A stretch of DNA of 64,000 nt, taken from NCBI RefSeq assembly GCF_001514125.1, contig NZ_KQ948562.1, positions 1-64,000 on the forward strand. The letters run 5' to 3'. The translations under genes were made by a program, and so were the position numbers. This document shows positions 16,594 through 23,674 of the stretch, one piece after another (within the stretch, counting starts at the first letter, position 1; each line of letters starts with the position of its first letter). Source of the DNA: Streptomyces longwoodensis. GTDB taxonomy: Bacteria; Actinomycetota; Actinomycetes; Streptomycetales; Streptomycetaceae. The notes under the pieces are model-generated. The model was not told the DNA's origin and made no database searches. It saw only the letters and a program-made list of their open reading frames with translations.

Positions 16594-17655
16594 CTACCGC
16601 AGCGACTGCCACAGCTGTCGCGCCTGCGGTTGCTTCGCCACCACCCGGTTGGGGTCGGAGGGGGCCGTGACCACCGGCATGGTCACCGTCGTCACGCGCT
16701 CGGAGGCGAGGTCCGACAGGCTCCGCCCCAGCCCGGTCAGCTCGCCCAGCGAGTCCAGGCCGGTGTCCGTGGTGAGGCCGGCGGTGAGCGCGTCGGCGAC
16801 CCGGTACAGCCGGGCCGGGTCGGTCAGCAGGCCGGCGTGCGCGATCTGGTCGAGCAGGGCCTTCACCAGCTCCTGCTGGAGCCCTATGCGCCCCAGGTCG
16901 CTGCCGTCGCCCGTGCCGTGCCGGGTGCGGGCCAGGGCGAGGGCGGTCGTGCCGTCGAGGTGGTGGGTGCCGGCCGCCAGGTGCAGGTGGCTGTAGTCGT
17001 CGTCGATGTCCTGGTCCGTGGTGACGGTGACCCCGCCGAGCGCGTCGACGATGCGGGCGAACCCCGAGAAGTCGACCTCGACGTAGTGGTCCATGCGCAC
17101 CCCGGTGAGCGACTCGACGGTCTTGACCGCGCACACCGGACCGCCCACCTCGTAGGCGGTGTTGAACATGACGCCGTGCGCGACCGGCGTCGACCCGCCG
17201 GAGGTGCGCGGGCAGGACGGCCGGGTCACCAGGGTGTCGCGCGGGATGCTCACCACGGTCGCGCTCCTGCGCCCCGCGTCGACGTGCACCACCATCGCCG
17301 TGTCGGAGCGGGCGCCGCCGCTGTCGCCGCCCCCGAGCGCCTTGTTCTCCTTGCCGCTGCGCGAGTCGGAGCCGAGGACCAGGAGGGTCAGGGCCCCGGT
17401 CGGCAGCGGGGTGGCGTCGGCGCCGGACGCCGAGGGGGTGACGACCGCCCTGGCCGGGCGGTCGTCGCCGAGCGCGCCGTCGATGTCGACGCCGGTGATG
17501 TTGTCGTCGAGGTGCCGGTAGGCCCAGCCCGCCGCCGCCAGGCCCAGGACCAGGGCACCCGCCAGGGTGAGCCCGGCGGCCTTCCACAGGACCGGCCGCC
17601 GGCCTGGTCGTCCGTCGTGTCCGCCGTCCTCGCCCTGCTCCTCGTGTCGCGTCAC
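16594..17655 (-). CDS. LCP (LytR-CpsA-Psr) family cell-wall glycopolymer ligase
   Basis: The 353-residue protein has a short cytoplasmic N-terminus, one membrane helix (about 25-47, LWKAAGLTLAGALVLGLAAAGW) and an extracellular LCP domain. That domain shows LVLGSDSRSG (about 92), SIPRDTLV (about 137), VGGPVCAVKTVESLTGV and ARTRHGTGDGSDLGRIGLQQ (about 243-262), whose arginines and aspartates bind the polyprenyl-pyrophosphate donor. LCP proteins attach teichoic-acid-like polymers or arabinogalactan-type glycans to peptidoglycan. The start is a GTG. It stands alone, with a promoter presumably in 17656-17740, and its stop abuts a GGTCCC array. Confidence 0.92.
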   Translation of the reverse strand: MTRHEEQGEDGGHDGRPGRRPVLWKAAGLTLAGALVLGLAAAGWAYRHLDDNITGVDIDGALGDDRPARAVVTPSASGADATPLPTGALTLLVLGSDSRSGKENKALGGGDSGGARSDTAMVVHVDAGRRSATVVSIPRDTLVTRPSCPRTSGGSTPVAHGVMFNTAYEVGGPVCAVKTVESLTGVRMDHYVEVDFSGFARIVDALGGVTVTTDQDIDDDYSHLHLAAGTHHLDGTTALALARTRHGTGDGSDLGRIGLQQELVKALLDQIAHAGLLTDPARLYRVADALTAGLTTDTGLDSLGELTGLGRSLSDLASERVTTVTMPVVTAPSDPNRVVAKQPQARQLWQSLR

Positions 17656-17745
17656 AGCAGGAACGTACGTCCGAATTATGAGGGCGCTGTGAGGAACGGC
17701 GGGCCGGTGCCGCTTTCTTGCGGGAATCTCACGTTCAGCCCAGTG

Positions 17746-17840
17746 TCACGGCCGGCACGGATTGCCGCCGCTCCAGGTGCCGTTGAAGCCGAAGGTGACC
17801 GACTTCATGGCGTGCTGGAGGATCTCATGGCGGGTGCCTT
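17746..17840 (-). pseudogene. Possible remnant of a cellulose-binding (CBM2-like) C-terminus
   Basis: A minus-strand frame ending at 17746 reads ...HAMKSVTFGFNGTWSGGNP and stops. The SVTFGFNGTWSG string is very like the last strands of family 2 carbohydrate-binding modules of secreted Streptomyces cellulases and xylanases. Only about 20-30 residues remain and no start or catalytic domain is present. It lies directly behind a promoter with a LacI-type operator, so a deletion may have fused the regulatory region to the end of a lost hydrolase gene. The length makes this tentative. Confidence 0.4.
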
Positions 17841-17906
17841 CGAAAGTTTCGGTCGTGTCACCGATTGACTTCGGAGGAGTGTGGAGGGGCCCGCACCACC
17901 CGTCAA
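17841..17906 (-). promoter_or_regulatory. Orphan promoter with LacI-type operator
   Basis: On the minus strand TTGACG (17906-17901), a 17-base spacer and CACACT (17883-17878) form a promoter. At 17851-17841, about 20-30 bases past the expected start, is the perfect palindrome CGAAA-G-TTTCG, the form of operator used by LacI-type regulators of plant-polysaccharide genes in Streptomyces. It lies 60 bases after the stop of the lacI gene and leads into the CBM2-like remnant. Confidence 0.55.
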
Positions 17907-17967
17907 TACGTCACCTTCCGGCCACCGGAACCACCCGGGCACCGGCGGGACGCGGGCCCCCTCCCGC

Positions 17968-19077
17968 TCACTCGGCGCCCGGCGCCCCCGTGCTCGCCCG
18001 CACCACCAGGCTCGTCGCCAGCTCCACCCGGGTCGCGGCCGAGGCCTCGTCGGCGCGGCCGAGCTCCAGCACCAGCCGGGCCGCCGCCTCGGCCATCTCG
18101 GTCAGCGGCTGCCGTACGGTCGTCAGCGGCGGCCCGACCCAGCGGGCCACCGGCAGGTCGTCGAAGCCGACCACGCTGACGTCCTCCGGGATGCGCAGGC
18201 CCAGCTCACGGGCGGCCTCGTACAGGCCGAGCGCCTGGAGGTCGTTGCCGGCGAAGACCGCGGTGGGGCGGTCGGGGCGGGAGAGCAGCTCGCGGCCGAG
18301 CCGGTAGCCGGTCTCGTGGTGGAAGTCCCCCGTTTTGATCAGCCCCGGGTCGACCGGCAGCCCGGCGGTCTCCAGCGCGGCACGGTAGCCGTCGATGCGG
18401 GCCCGGCTGCACATCATCGCCGGCGGCCCGCTGATCGCGCCGATCCGCCGGTGGCCGAGGTCGACCAGGTGCCGGGTGGCGGCGAGGCCGCCCTGCCAGT
18501 TGGTCGCGCCGATCGAGGGGACGTCGGCGCCCGGGTCGCCGGCCGGGTCCATCACCACGAAGGGGATGGAGCGGCTGGTGAGCAGCGCGCGCTGGGACTC
18601 GTCGAGCTCGGACAGCACCAGCACCACGCCGTGCGGGCGGCGCGCGGCGACCTGGTCGGCCCAGGTCCGGCCCGGGGTGAGCCGACCCGCGCTCTCGCTG
18701 AGCACCACGCTGAGCCCCGCGTCCCGCGCCACGTTCTCCACGCCCCGGATGACCTCCATCGCCCAGGCGCTCTCCAGCTCGTGGAAGACCAGGTCGAGCA
18801 GGGGCGAGCGGGTCGCCTCGGCGCGCCGGCGCCGGTAGCCGTGGGCGCGCAGCAGCTCCTCGACGCGGGTCCGGGTCGCGGGCGCGACGTCGGCGCGGCC
18901 GTTGAGGACCTTCGAAACAGTCGGCGCGGACACACCGGCCTCGCGGGCGATCTCCGCGAGGGTGGCGGTCTGCGCCGTCCGGCCCTCGGCCCGTGGCGCC
19001 GATCGTTCTTGCGCAGGCATCGCCGACCGGTCCTGCGCTGTGGTCGTCCGCGTCTCAGCGGGCTCGGGGGGTCTCAT
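17968..19077 (-). CDS. LacI family transcriptional regulator
   Basis: After a 40-residue low-complexity leader the 369-residue protein has the LacI helix-turn-helix (about 39-60, TLAEIAREAGVSAPTVSKVLNG) and hinge (YRRRRAE). A sugar-binding effector domain follows (LLDLVFHELESAWAMEVIRG, PFVVMDPAGDP, GHRRIGAISGP, TAVFAGNDLQALGLYEAA, VSVVGFDDLPVARWVGPPLTTVRQP). The start could also be the internal Met at about residue 20. CGAAA-N-TTTCG-like sites lie on both sides (17841 and 19158), probably its operators. No intact sugar hydrolase or ABC transporter is adjacent, so the sugar is unknown; plant-polysaccharide use is an inference. Confidence 0.9.
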   Translation of the reverse strand: MRPPEPAETRTTTAQDRSAMPAQERSAPRAEGRTAQTATLAEIAREAGVSAPTVSKVLNGRADVAPATRTRVEELLRAHGYRRRRAEATRSPLLDLVFHELESAWAMEVIRGVENVARDAGLSVVLSESAGRLTPGRTWADQVAARRPHGVVLVLSELDESQRALLTSRSIPFVVMDPAGDPGADVPSIGATNWQGGLAATRHLVDLGHRRIGAISGPPAMMCSRARIDGYRAALETAGLPVDPGLIKTGDFHHETGYRLGRELLSRPDRPTAVFAGNDLQALGLYEAARELGLRIPEDVSVVGFDDLPVARWVGPPLTTVRQPLTEMAEAAARLVLELGRADEASAATRVELATSLVVRASTGAPGAE

Positions 19078-19105
19078 GGCCGCGATCGTATCCCCGCGCG
19101 ACCCC

Positions 19106-19168
19106 TTGACGAACCCCTGGCGGCGCCATAGGTTCCCGGAACATTCGACTGACTCGGCGAAACATTCG
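19106..19168 (+). promoter_or_regulatory. Plus-strand promoter with LacI-type operator, divergent from lacI
   Basis: TTGACG (19106-19111), a 17-base spacer and TAGGTT (19129-19134) form a near-ideal vegetative promoter. CGAAACATTCG at 19158-19168 differs at two bases from the operator at 17841, and a related GGAACATTCGA lies at 19137-19147. The operator falls at about +17 to +27, the same geometry as at the other site. No convincing gene follows. Confidence 0.6.
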
Positions 19169-19449
19169 GAGTCGCGGCTTCGTCACCAGCCCGGTGGCTC
19201 ACCGGACCCCGGACGGGAGGTCCACGACCGGGCGGGTTGCCGGACGTGCTGGTGGCGACCGGCGTCGTGGGGGTGCTGGTCGTGCTGACCGGCCGCCCCC
19301 GCCACCGGGGCCGACGGCACGGACGCCTGGGCGGGGTGGTCCGGGCGTTCCTCCCGGGGGAGGAGGGCGGCCCGGCGGTGCAGGGAGCGCCGCCGGGCCG
19401 CACCTGCCGCCCGCCTCGGCCCACCGCCGGAGCCGGCCCACCGCCCGTC
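19169..19449. other. Region downstream of the orphan plus-strand promoter
   Basis: No recognisable coding sequence is present. Open frames from 19194 and 19237 run through into the antisense of downstream genes and lack family features; a short hydrophobic stretch (VLVATGVVGVLVVLTG) at 19240-19290 could be a gene relic. The region ends in a 12-base-pair hairpin (19367-19401), so a transcript of about 260 bases bounded by promoter and terminator is possible. Confidence 0.35.
19367..19401. terminator. Hairpin between convergent units
   Basis: GCGGCCCGGCGG (19367-19378) pairs with CCGCCGGGCCGC (19390-19401) over an 11-base loop. It lies downstream of the 83-residue protein gene on the minus strand and of the orphan promoter on the plus strand. 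Confidence 0.6.
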
Positions 19450-19701
19450 TCAGTCCACCGCCTCGAACCGCCAGCGGTGCACCGGGCGGCCGACCAGCGT
19501 GCCGTCCGGCTCGGGCAGTTCCGGGAGGTCGGCGTCGTAGGCCGCGTCCCACCAGGTGATGACCAGGACGCGGTCCTGCGGGGCGCGGAAGGTCTCCCGG
19601 CGCAGCGGGGTCCCGGCGAGGTGCTGGGCGCGCGCCCAGGCGAGCAGGTCGGCGCCGCGCCCGGCGACCGCCCGCGCCTCCCACATCAGGGCGACCGTCA
19701 C
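19450..19701 (-). CDS. Small conserved hypothetical protein coupled to tsaD
   Basis: The GTG start at 19701 overlaps the TGA of tsaD (GTGA), giving 83 residues: MTVALMWEARAVAGRGADLL ... RVLVITWWDAAYDADLPELPEP ... VHRWRFEAVD. The pattern of an N-terminal helix, a strand with ITWWD and a C-terminal RWRFE strand resembles small dimeric alpha-beta barrel (ABM-like) proteins, but I do not recognise it firmly. Translational coupling implies production in step with TsaD. Function unknown. Confidence 0.75.
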   Translation of the reverse strand: MTVALMWEARAVAGRGADLLAWARAQHLAGTPLRRETFRAPQDRVLVITWWDAAYDADLPELPEPDGTLVGRPVHRWRFEAVD

Positions 19702-20810
19702 GAGTACAGGTTCTCCTCGCCGAGCTCGTGCACGTGGTCGTGGTCCTGCGCGGGGGTGCGGCCCGGCACGTGCGGGTCCGTCACCGGCAGGGACGAGTCG
19801 GCCGACAGGTCCCAGTCGGAGGCGGCCCGGTTCCGGGCGACCATCTCCGCGCCCAGCGCGGCCACCATCGCGCCGTTGTCCGTGCACAGCTTGGGGCGCG
19901 GCACCCGCAGCCGGATGCCGGCCGCCTCGCAGCGCTCCTGGGCCAGGGCGCGCAGCCGGGAGTTGGCGGCCACTCCCCCGCCGATCATCAGGTGGTCGAC
20001 GCCCTCGTCCTTGCAGGCGCGCACCGCCTTGCGGGTCAGCACGTCGACCACGGCCTCCTGGAAGGACGCCGCCACGTCCCGCACCGGGACGTCCTCGCCC
20101 GCCGCCCGCCTGGCCTCGATCCAGCGGGCCACCGCGGTCTTCAGGCCGGAGAAGGAGAAGTCGTAGGCCGGGTCGCGCGGGCCGGTCAGGCCGCGCGGGA
20201 AGGCGATCGCGCCCGGGTCGCCCTCGCGCGCGTAGCGGTCGATGACCGGGCCGCCGGGGAAGCCCAGGTCCAGCACGCGCGCGATCTTGTCGAAGGCCTC
20301 GCCGGCCGCGTCGTCGATGGTCGCGCCGAGGGGGCGCACGTCCGAGGTGATGTCGGCGGACAGCAGCAGGGAGCTGTGGCCGCCGGACACCAGCAGCGCC
20401 ATGGTGGGCTCCGGCAGCGGGCCGTGCTCCAGCTGGTCCACGCAGATGTGCGAGGCGAGGTGGTTCACGCCGTACAAGGGCTTGCCGAGGGCGTAGGCGT
20501 ACGCCTTGGCCGCCGAGACGCCCACCAGCAGGGCGCCGGCCAGGCCGGGTCCCGCCGTCACCGCGATGCCGTCGAGGTCGCGGGCCGACACGCCCGCCTC
20601 CTTCAGGGCCCGGTCGATGGTCGGGACCATGGCCTCCAGGTGGGCCCGGGAGGCGACCTCGGGCACGACCCCGCCGAAGCGGGCGTGCTCGTCGACGCTG
20701 GAGGCGACGGCGTCGGCCAGCAGGGTGGTGCCGCGCACGACGCCGACGCCGGTCTCGTCGCAGGAGGTCTCGATGCCGAGGACGAGGGGCTCGTCCCGAG
20801 AGTCAGCCAT
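19698..20810 (-). CDS. tsaD: tRNA N6-adenosine threonylcarbamoyltransferase TsaD
   Basis: TsaD transfers threonylcarbamoyl from TC-AMP to A37 of ANN-decoding tRNAs, with TsaB and TsaE. The 370-residue ASKHA-fold protein has LGIETSCDETGVGVV at the N-terminus, the metal-binding HLASH motif (NHLASHICVDQL, about 125), VSGGHSSLLL, and GGGVAANSRLR near 270. The extra residues after about 345 are acidic and His-rich (DHDHVHELGEEN). Its start overlaps rimI by 8 bases and its stop overlaps the next small gene. It belongs to the tsaB-rimI-tsaD unit. Confidence 0.96.
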   Translation of the reverse strand: MADSRDEPLVLGIETSCDETGVGVVRGTTLLADAVASSVDEHARFGGVVPEVASRAHLEAMVPTIDRALKEAGVSARDLDGIAVTAGPGLAGALLVGVSAAKAYAYALGKPLYGVNHLASHICVDQLEHGPLPEPTMALLVSGGHSSLLLSADITSDVRPLGATIDDAAGEAFDKIARVLDLGFPGGPVIDRYAREGDPGAIAFPRGLTGPRDPAYDFSFSGLKTAVARWIEARRAAGEDVPVRDVAASFQEAVVDVLTRKAVRACKDEGVDHLMIGGGVAANSRLRALAQERCEAAGIRLRVPRPKLCTDNGAMVAALGAEMVARNRAASDWDLSADSSLPVTDPHVPGRTPAQDHDHVHELGEENLYS

Positions 20811-21318
20811 GGGTCTCGGTTCCTTGTACGCCGTTCACGGAGGTGGCCGGGTCGGTCAGGCGCATCACCAGCGCGTCCACGTTGCCCGGTTGGTAGTAGC
20901 CGCGCCGGAAGCCGATCGGCTCGAAGCCGAACCGCTCGTACAGCTTCTGCGCACGGACGTTGTCGACCCGGCACTCGAGCATCACCTCGGCGCACTCGAA
21001 GGTCGTGGCCGCCCGCAGCAGCTCGGTGAGCAGGCGCCCGCCGAGCCCGGTGCCCCAGTGGTCACGGGCGACGGCGATGGTCTGGACGTCGGCCAGCTCG
21101 CCGGAGGAGGCCAGGCCCGCGTAGCCGACCAGCCGGTCGCCGGCCTCGGCCACCACGTACCGCCGGGTGGCCTCCGGGCCGCGGGCGGGCGCCAGCTCCG
21201 ACCAGAACATGCCCCGGGACCAGGCGTCCTCGGGGAAGAGGTTCTTCTCCAGCTCCAGCACGGGGTCGATGTCCCACCAGCGCATCTCGCGCAGGCGAGG
21301 AGTCACGGGCTCGGTCAC
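20803..21318 (-). CDS. rimI: Ribosomal protein S18-alanine N-acetyltransferase RimI
   Basis: This 171-residue GNAT acetyltransferase starts at a GTG (MTEPVTPRLREMRWWDID) that overlaps the TGA of tsaB by GTGA. Acetyl-CoA-binding motif A is seen as VQTIAVARDHWGTGLGGRLLTELL (about 78-100), followed by MLECRVDNVRAQKLYERFGF (about 112-131) and RRGYYQPGNVDALVM. RimI acetylates N-termini, classically of S18. The tsaB-rimI-tsaD order is widely conserved. The ATG of tsaD lies inside its end, so the three genes are translated together. Confidence 0.93.
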   Translation of the reverse strand: MTEPVTPRLREMRWWDIDPVLELEKNLFPEDAWSRGMFWSELAPARGPEATRRYVVAEAGDRLVGYAGLASSGELADVQTIAVARDHWGTGLGGRLLTELLRAATTFECAEVMLECRVDNVRAQKLYERFGFEPIGFRRGYYQPGNVDALVMRLTDPATSVNGVQGTETHG

Positions 21319-21977
21319 TTGGGGGTGACCACCTTGTAGTTCTTGGGGACCTGGGCGTCGGGCCGGCGCAGGTACAGCGGGCGCGGCCGGGGCAGCTCCT
21401 CGCCGGCCGCCAGCCGCTCGGCGGCCAGCCCGGCCAGGGCCGCGGCGGAGACGTGCTCCGGCTCGTGGGCCACGGGGAAGGTGTCGGGGTACAGCAGCGC
21501 GCCCGCGCCGACGGCCGGGAGCCCGGCGACCCGCTCGGCGATGTCCGCGGGCCGGTCCACGGCGGGGTCGGTCAGCCGGGTGCGCGCGTCGGCGTAGGTC
21601 GCCCAGTAGACCTCCTTGCGGCGGGCGTCCGTCGCCACGACGAACGGGCCCTGGCCCGCGGCGAGGTCGGAGGCGTAGGCGAGGCCGTCGAGGGTGCACA
21701 CGCCGTACACGGGGACGCCGAGGGCGAGCCCGAAGGTGTCGGCGGTCATCAGGCCGACGCGCAGCCCGGTGTAGGGGCCGGGGCCGGTGCCGACGACGAC
21801 CGCGGTGACGGCGTCGAGCGTGAGCCCGGCTCCGTCGAGGACGCGGTCCACGGCGGGCAGCAGCAGCTCGCCGTGGCGGCGCGCGTCCACCTGGCTCGAC
21901 GAGGCGATGACGTCCGTCCCGTCGTGCAGCGCGACGGTGACGGCGGGGGTGGCGGTATCCAGAGCGAGCAAGAGCAC
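21315..21977 (-). CDS. tsaB: tRNA threonylcarbamoyladenosine biosynthesis protein TsaB
   Basis: TsaB is the non-catalytic ASKHA-fold partner that docks TsaD and TsaE for t6A synthesis. The 220-residue protein begins at a GTG with LLLALDTATPAVTVALHDG and has GTGPGPYTGLRVGLMTADTFGLAL (about 63-86) and FVVATDARRKEVYWATY, all typical. It is the first gene of the tsaB-rimI-tsaD-small protein unit; tsaE lies about 1.2 kb away on the same strand, separated by two small genes. Confidence 0.95.
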   Translation of the reverse strand: MLLLALDTATPAVTVALHDGTDVIASSSQVDARRHGELLLPAVDRVLDGAGLTLDAVTAVVVGTGPGPYTGLRVGLMTADTFGLALGVPVYGVCTLDGLAYASDLAAGQGPFVVATDARRKEVYWATYADARTRLTDPAVDRPADIAERVAGLPAVGAGALLYPDTFPVAHEPEHVSAAALAGLAAERLAAGEELPRPRPLYLRRPDAQVPKNYKVVTPK

Positions 21978-22088
21978 GCAAACAGCCTACGGCGCCCCGG
22001 GCGGCGGCACCGCCGCCCGGGCGGGACCCACGGCGACTGCTAACGTCACCCCGCATCCCTACATATCCCGACAGACCCGCACAAGACA

Positions 22089-22700
22089 GTGATTCCGTGC
22101 GACACGGTACGTCCGTACGAGCCGAGGCAGAGGTGGGCGCAGGTGGCAGTCAGCAGCGCGGGGATCGTGGCCGGGCTCACCGCGACGGCCCTGGCGACCG
22201 TCGGTTTCCTGGCCTGGCAGGCGGCGGCGCACGTGCCCGCCGACCTCGCGCACCCGGCCGACGCGGCGCGGACGTCCGGGATCAGCGCCACCAAGGCGCC
22301 CCGCGACAGCGGCCGGCCGGCCGCGCTGCCGTCGGGCTCCGGGAAGGGTGAACGGGTCGTGTACTCGGTGGACGACGACCGGGTGTGGCTGGTCGGCGCG
22401 GCCGGCACGGTGCTGCGCACCTTCACGGTGGCGCCCGGCGCCCTCGACCCCTCACCGGGCGCCTACGCGGTCACCTCCCGTGCGAACCGGGTCACCGGCA
22501 CCGACGGCACGCCCGTGGAGCACGTCGTCCGCTTCGCCACCGCGCAGGGGTTGGCGATCGGGTTCAGCGCGGCCGTGGACGGCTCGGCGCCCGCCGCGGG
22601 GGCGGACGTGCGGACGGGCGCCATCCGCGCGTCGCGCGCGGACGGGAACGCGCTGTGGGACTTCGCGACGCTCGGCAGGCGGGTCGTCGTGATCCGCTAG
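22089..22700 (+). CDS. Membrane-anchored or secreted hypothetical protein
   Basis: The GTG at 22089 gives 203 residues: a basic start (RPYEPRQRW), a hydrophobic helix (about 19-43, VAVSSAGIVAGLTATALATVGF), a proline/serine-rich linker and a compact beta-rich domain from about 85 (ERVVYSVDDDRVWLVGAAG ... NRVTGTDGTPVEHVVRF ... RVVVIR). The repeated short strands resemble an L,D-transpeptidase-associated or PASTA-like outer domain, but there is no catalytic motif. I do not recognise the family. It is divergent from tsaB across 111 bases. Confidence 0.75.
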   Translation: MIPCDTVRPYEPRQRWAQVAVSSAGIVAGLTATALATVGFLAWQAAAHVPADLAHPADAARTSGISATKAPRDSGRPAALPSGSGKGERVVYSVDDDRVWLVGAAGTVLRTFTVAPGALDPSPGAYAVTSRANRVTGTDGTPVEHVVRFATAQGLAIGFSAAVDGSAPAAGADVRTGAIRASRADGNALWDFATLGRRVVVIR

Positions 22701-22762
22701 CGGCGCACCTGGCCATGGTCCGTGGGCGATGCGACGCCCCTGCCCGCCCCGGCCGTGACCGC

Positions 22763-23005
22763 TCAGGCGGCCTCGCGGTGGCCGCGGGACGCCGGGCGGT
22801 CGTGGGGCTCGGGGGCGCGCGGGGGCCGGGAGACGGCGTCGGCGGCCGCGCAGGAGGCCAGCAGGTCGCGCATCGACACCGCGGGGACCGGGGCGCCAGT
22901 GGACACCGCGACAACGGGGGCCGCGGGAGCCTCGTGAGTCGCGGGGGCGACGAGGGAGGGCGCCGGGTGCCGCCGGGGCTCGGCCGTGGGCTCGGGAGCG
23001 GGCAT
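22763..23005 (-). CDS. Small hypothetical protein (80 aa) with a conserved LLASCAAADAV core
   Basis: The ATG at 23005 is preceded by a strong AGGAGG ribosome site 6 bases upstream. The 80-residue product is Pro/Ala-rich with one structured-looking stretch, SMRDLLASCAAADAVSRPP (about 43-62), and a charged tail. I recall similar small Streptomyces proteins of unknown function. A 16-base perfect inverted repeat (23037-23052) lies 32 bases upstream, a likely operator or promoter site. Coding is supported by the ribosome site, not by function. Confidence 0.6.
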   Translation of the reverse strand: MPAPEPTAEPRRHPAPSLVAPATHEAPAAPVVAVSTGAPVPAVSMRDLLASCAAADAVSRPPRAPEPHDRPASRGHREAA

Positions 23006-23036
23006 GGACGCCTCCTGGTGGTCGGGGGCGGACGTG

Positions 23037-23052
23037 GTTAGGTAGACCTAAC
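23037..23052. promoter_or_regulatory. AT-rich palindrome upstream of the 80-residue gene
   Basis: GTTAGGT-AG-ACCTAAC is a perfect 7-2-7 inverted repeat, strikingly AT-rich for its surroundings. On the minus strand it would overlap a -10 (TTAGGT), so a repressor here would block the small gene. Half-sites look like those of DtxR-family iron regulators, but the spacing (2 rather than 7 between TTAGGT and ACCTAA) does not match the iron box. Confidence 0.55.
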
Positions 23053-23161
23053 TACGAACTGGGTACCATGTGACCACGCCCGGCGCTCCCGGCGCAATAC
23101 GGTGCCGACACCCTGTCGGCAAACGCTCCCGCCCGCCCCGGCCCCGCCGCCGGAGCCGGGC

Positions 23162-23674
23162 TCAGGCCGCCAGCACGCCCAGGTCGACGGCGCCCCAGCG
23201 TTCCCCCACGGGGGTGAGGGTGACGTGCCGTACCTCGTCGGTGGTGTCGCCCACCGCACGGTGCAGGGTGATGTGCAGCCGGTCCTCGGTCAGCTCCTCG
23301 ACCTTGCCCTCGCCCCACTCCACGACGACCACCGAGTCCGGCAGGGACACGTCGAGGTCGAGGTCCTCCATCTCGTCGAGCCCGCCGGAGAGCCGGTAGG
23401 CGTCGACGTGGACGAGCGGCGGGCCGTCGGTGAGGGACGGGTGGACGCGGGCGATCACGAACGTCGGCGAGGTGACCGCGCCCCGCACCCCGAGTCCTTC
23501 GCCGAGGCCGCGCGTGAGGGTCGTCTTGCCCGCGCCGAGCTCCCCGCTGAGCATCACGAGGTCACCGGCGCGCAGCAGTTTCGCGAGCTCGCGGCCCAGC
23601 TCCCGCATCTGCTCGGCGGAGGTGACGGTCAGGCGGAGGTCAGCCGCGTCGTGCGGTGCTGCTGGTGCTTCCAT
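23162..23674 (-). CDS. tsaE: tRNA t6A biosynthesis ATPase TsaE
   Basis: This 170-residue P-loop protein has Walker A GELGAGKTTLTRGLG (about 45-59), TSPTFVIARVH (switch region, about 70), VHVDAYRLSG (Walker B-like, about 88) and VVVEWGEGKVEEL (about 112). TsaE binds TsaB-TsaD and powers the t6A catalytic cycle. I chose the internal ATG (MEAPAAPHDAAD); a GTG 33 bases upstream is possible. It begins inside the 3' end of the alpha/beta hydrolase gene, so the two are coupled. The acpS-nnrD-alr-hydrolase-tsaE order is typical of Streptomyces. Confidence 0.94.
   Translation of the reverse strand: MEAPAAPHDAADLRLTVTSAEQMRELGRELAKLLRAGDLVMLSGELGAGKTTLTRGLGEGLGVRGAVTSPTFVIARVHPSLTDGPPLVHVDAYRLSGGLDEMEDLDLDVSLPDSVVVVEWGEGKVEELTEDRLHITLHRAVGDTTDEVRHVTLTPVGERWGAVDLGVLAA

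Noticed and set aside
19237..20166. Plus-strand open frame starting near the orphan promoter
   Set aside because: Most of it is antisense to tsaD and the coupled small gene, with no family features; only the first 50 bases lie in free DNA.
23037..23052. Palindrome considered as an iron (DmdR/IdeR) box
   Set aside because: The half-sites TTAGGT and ACCTAA are 2 bases apart instead of 7, so the 19-base consensus is not met.
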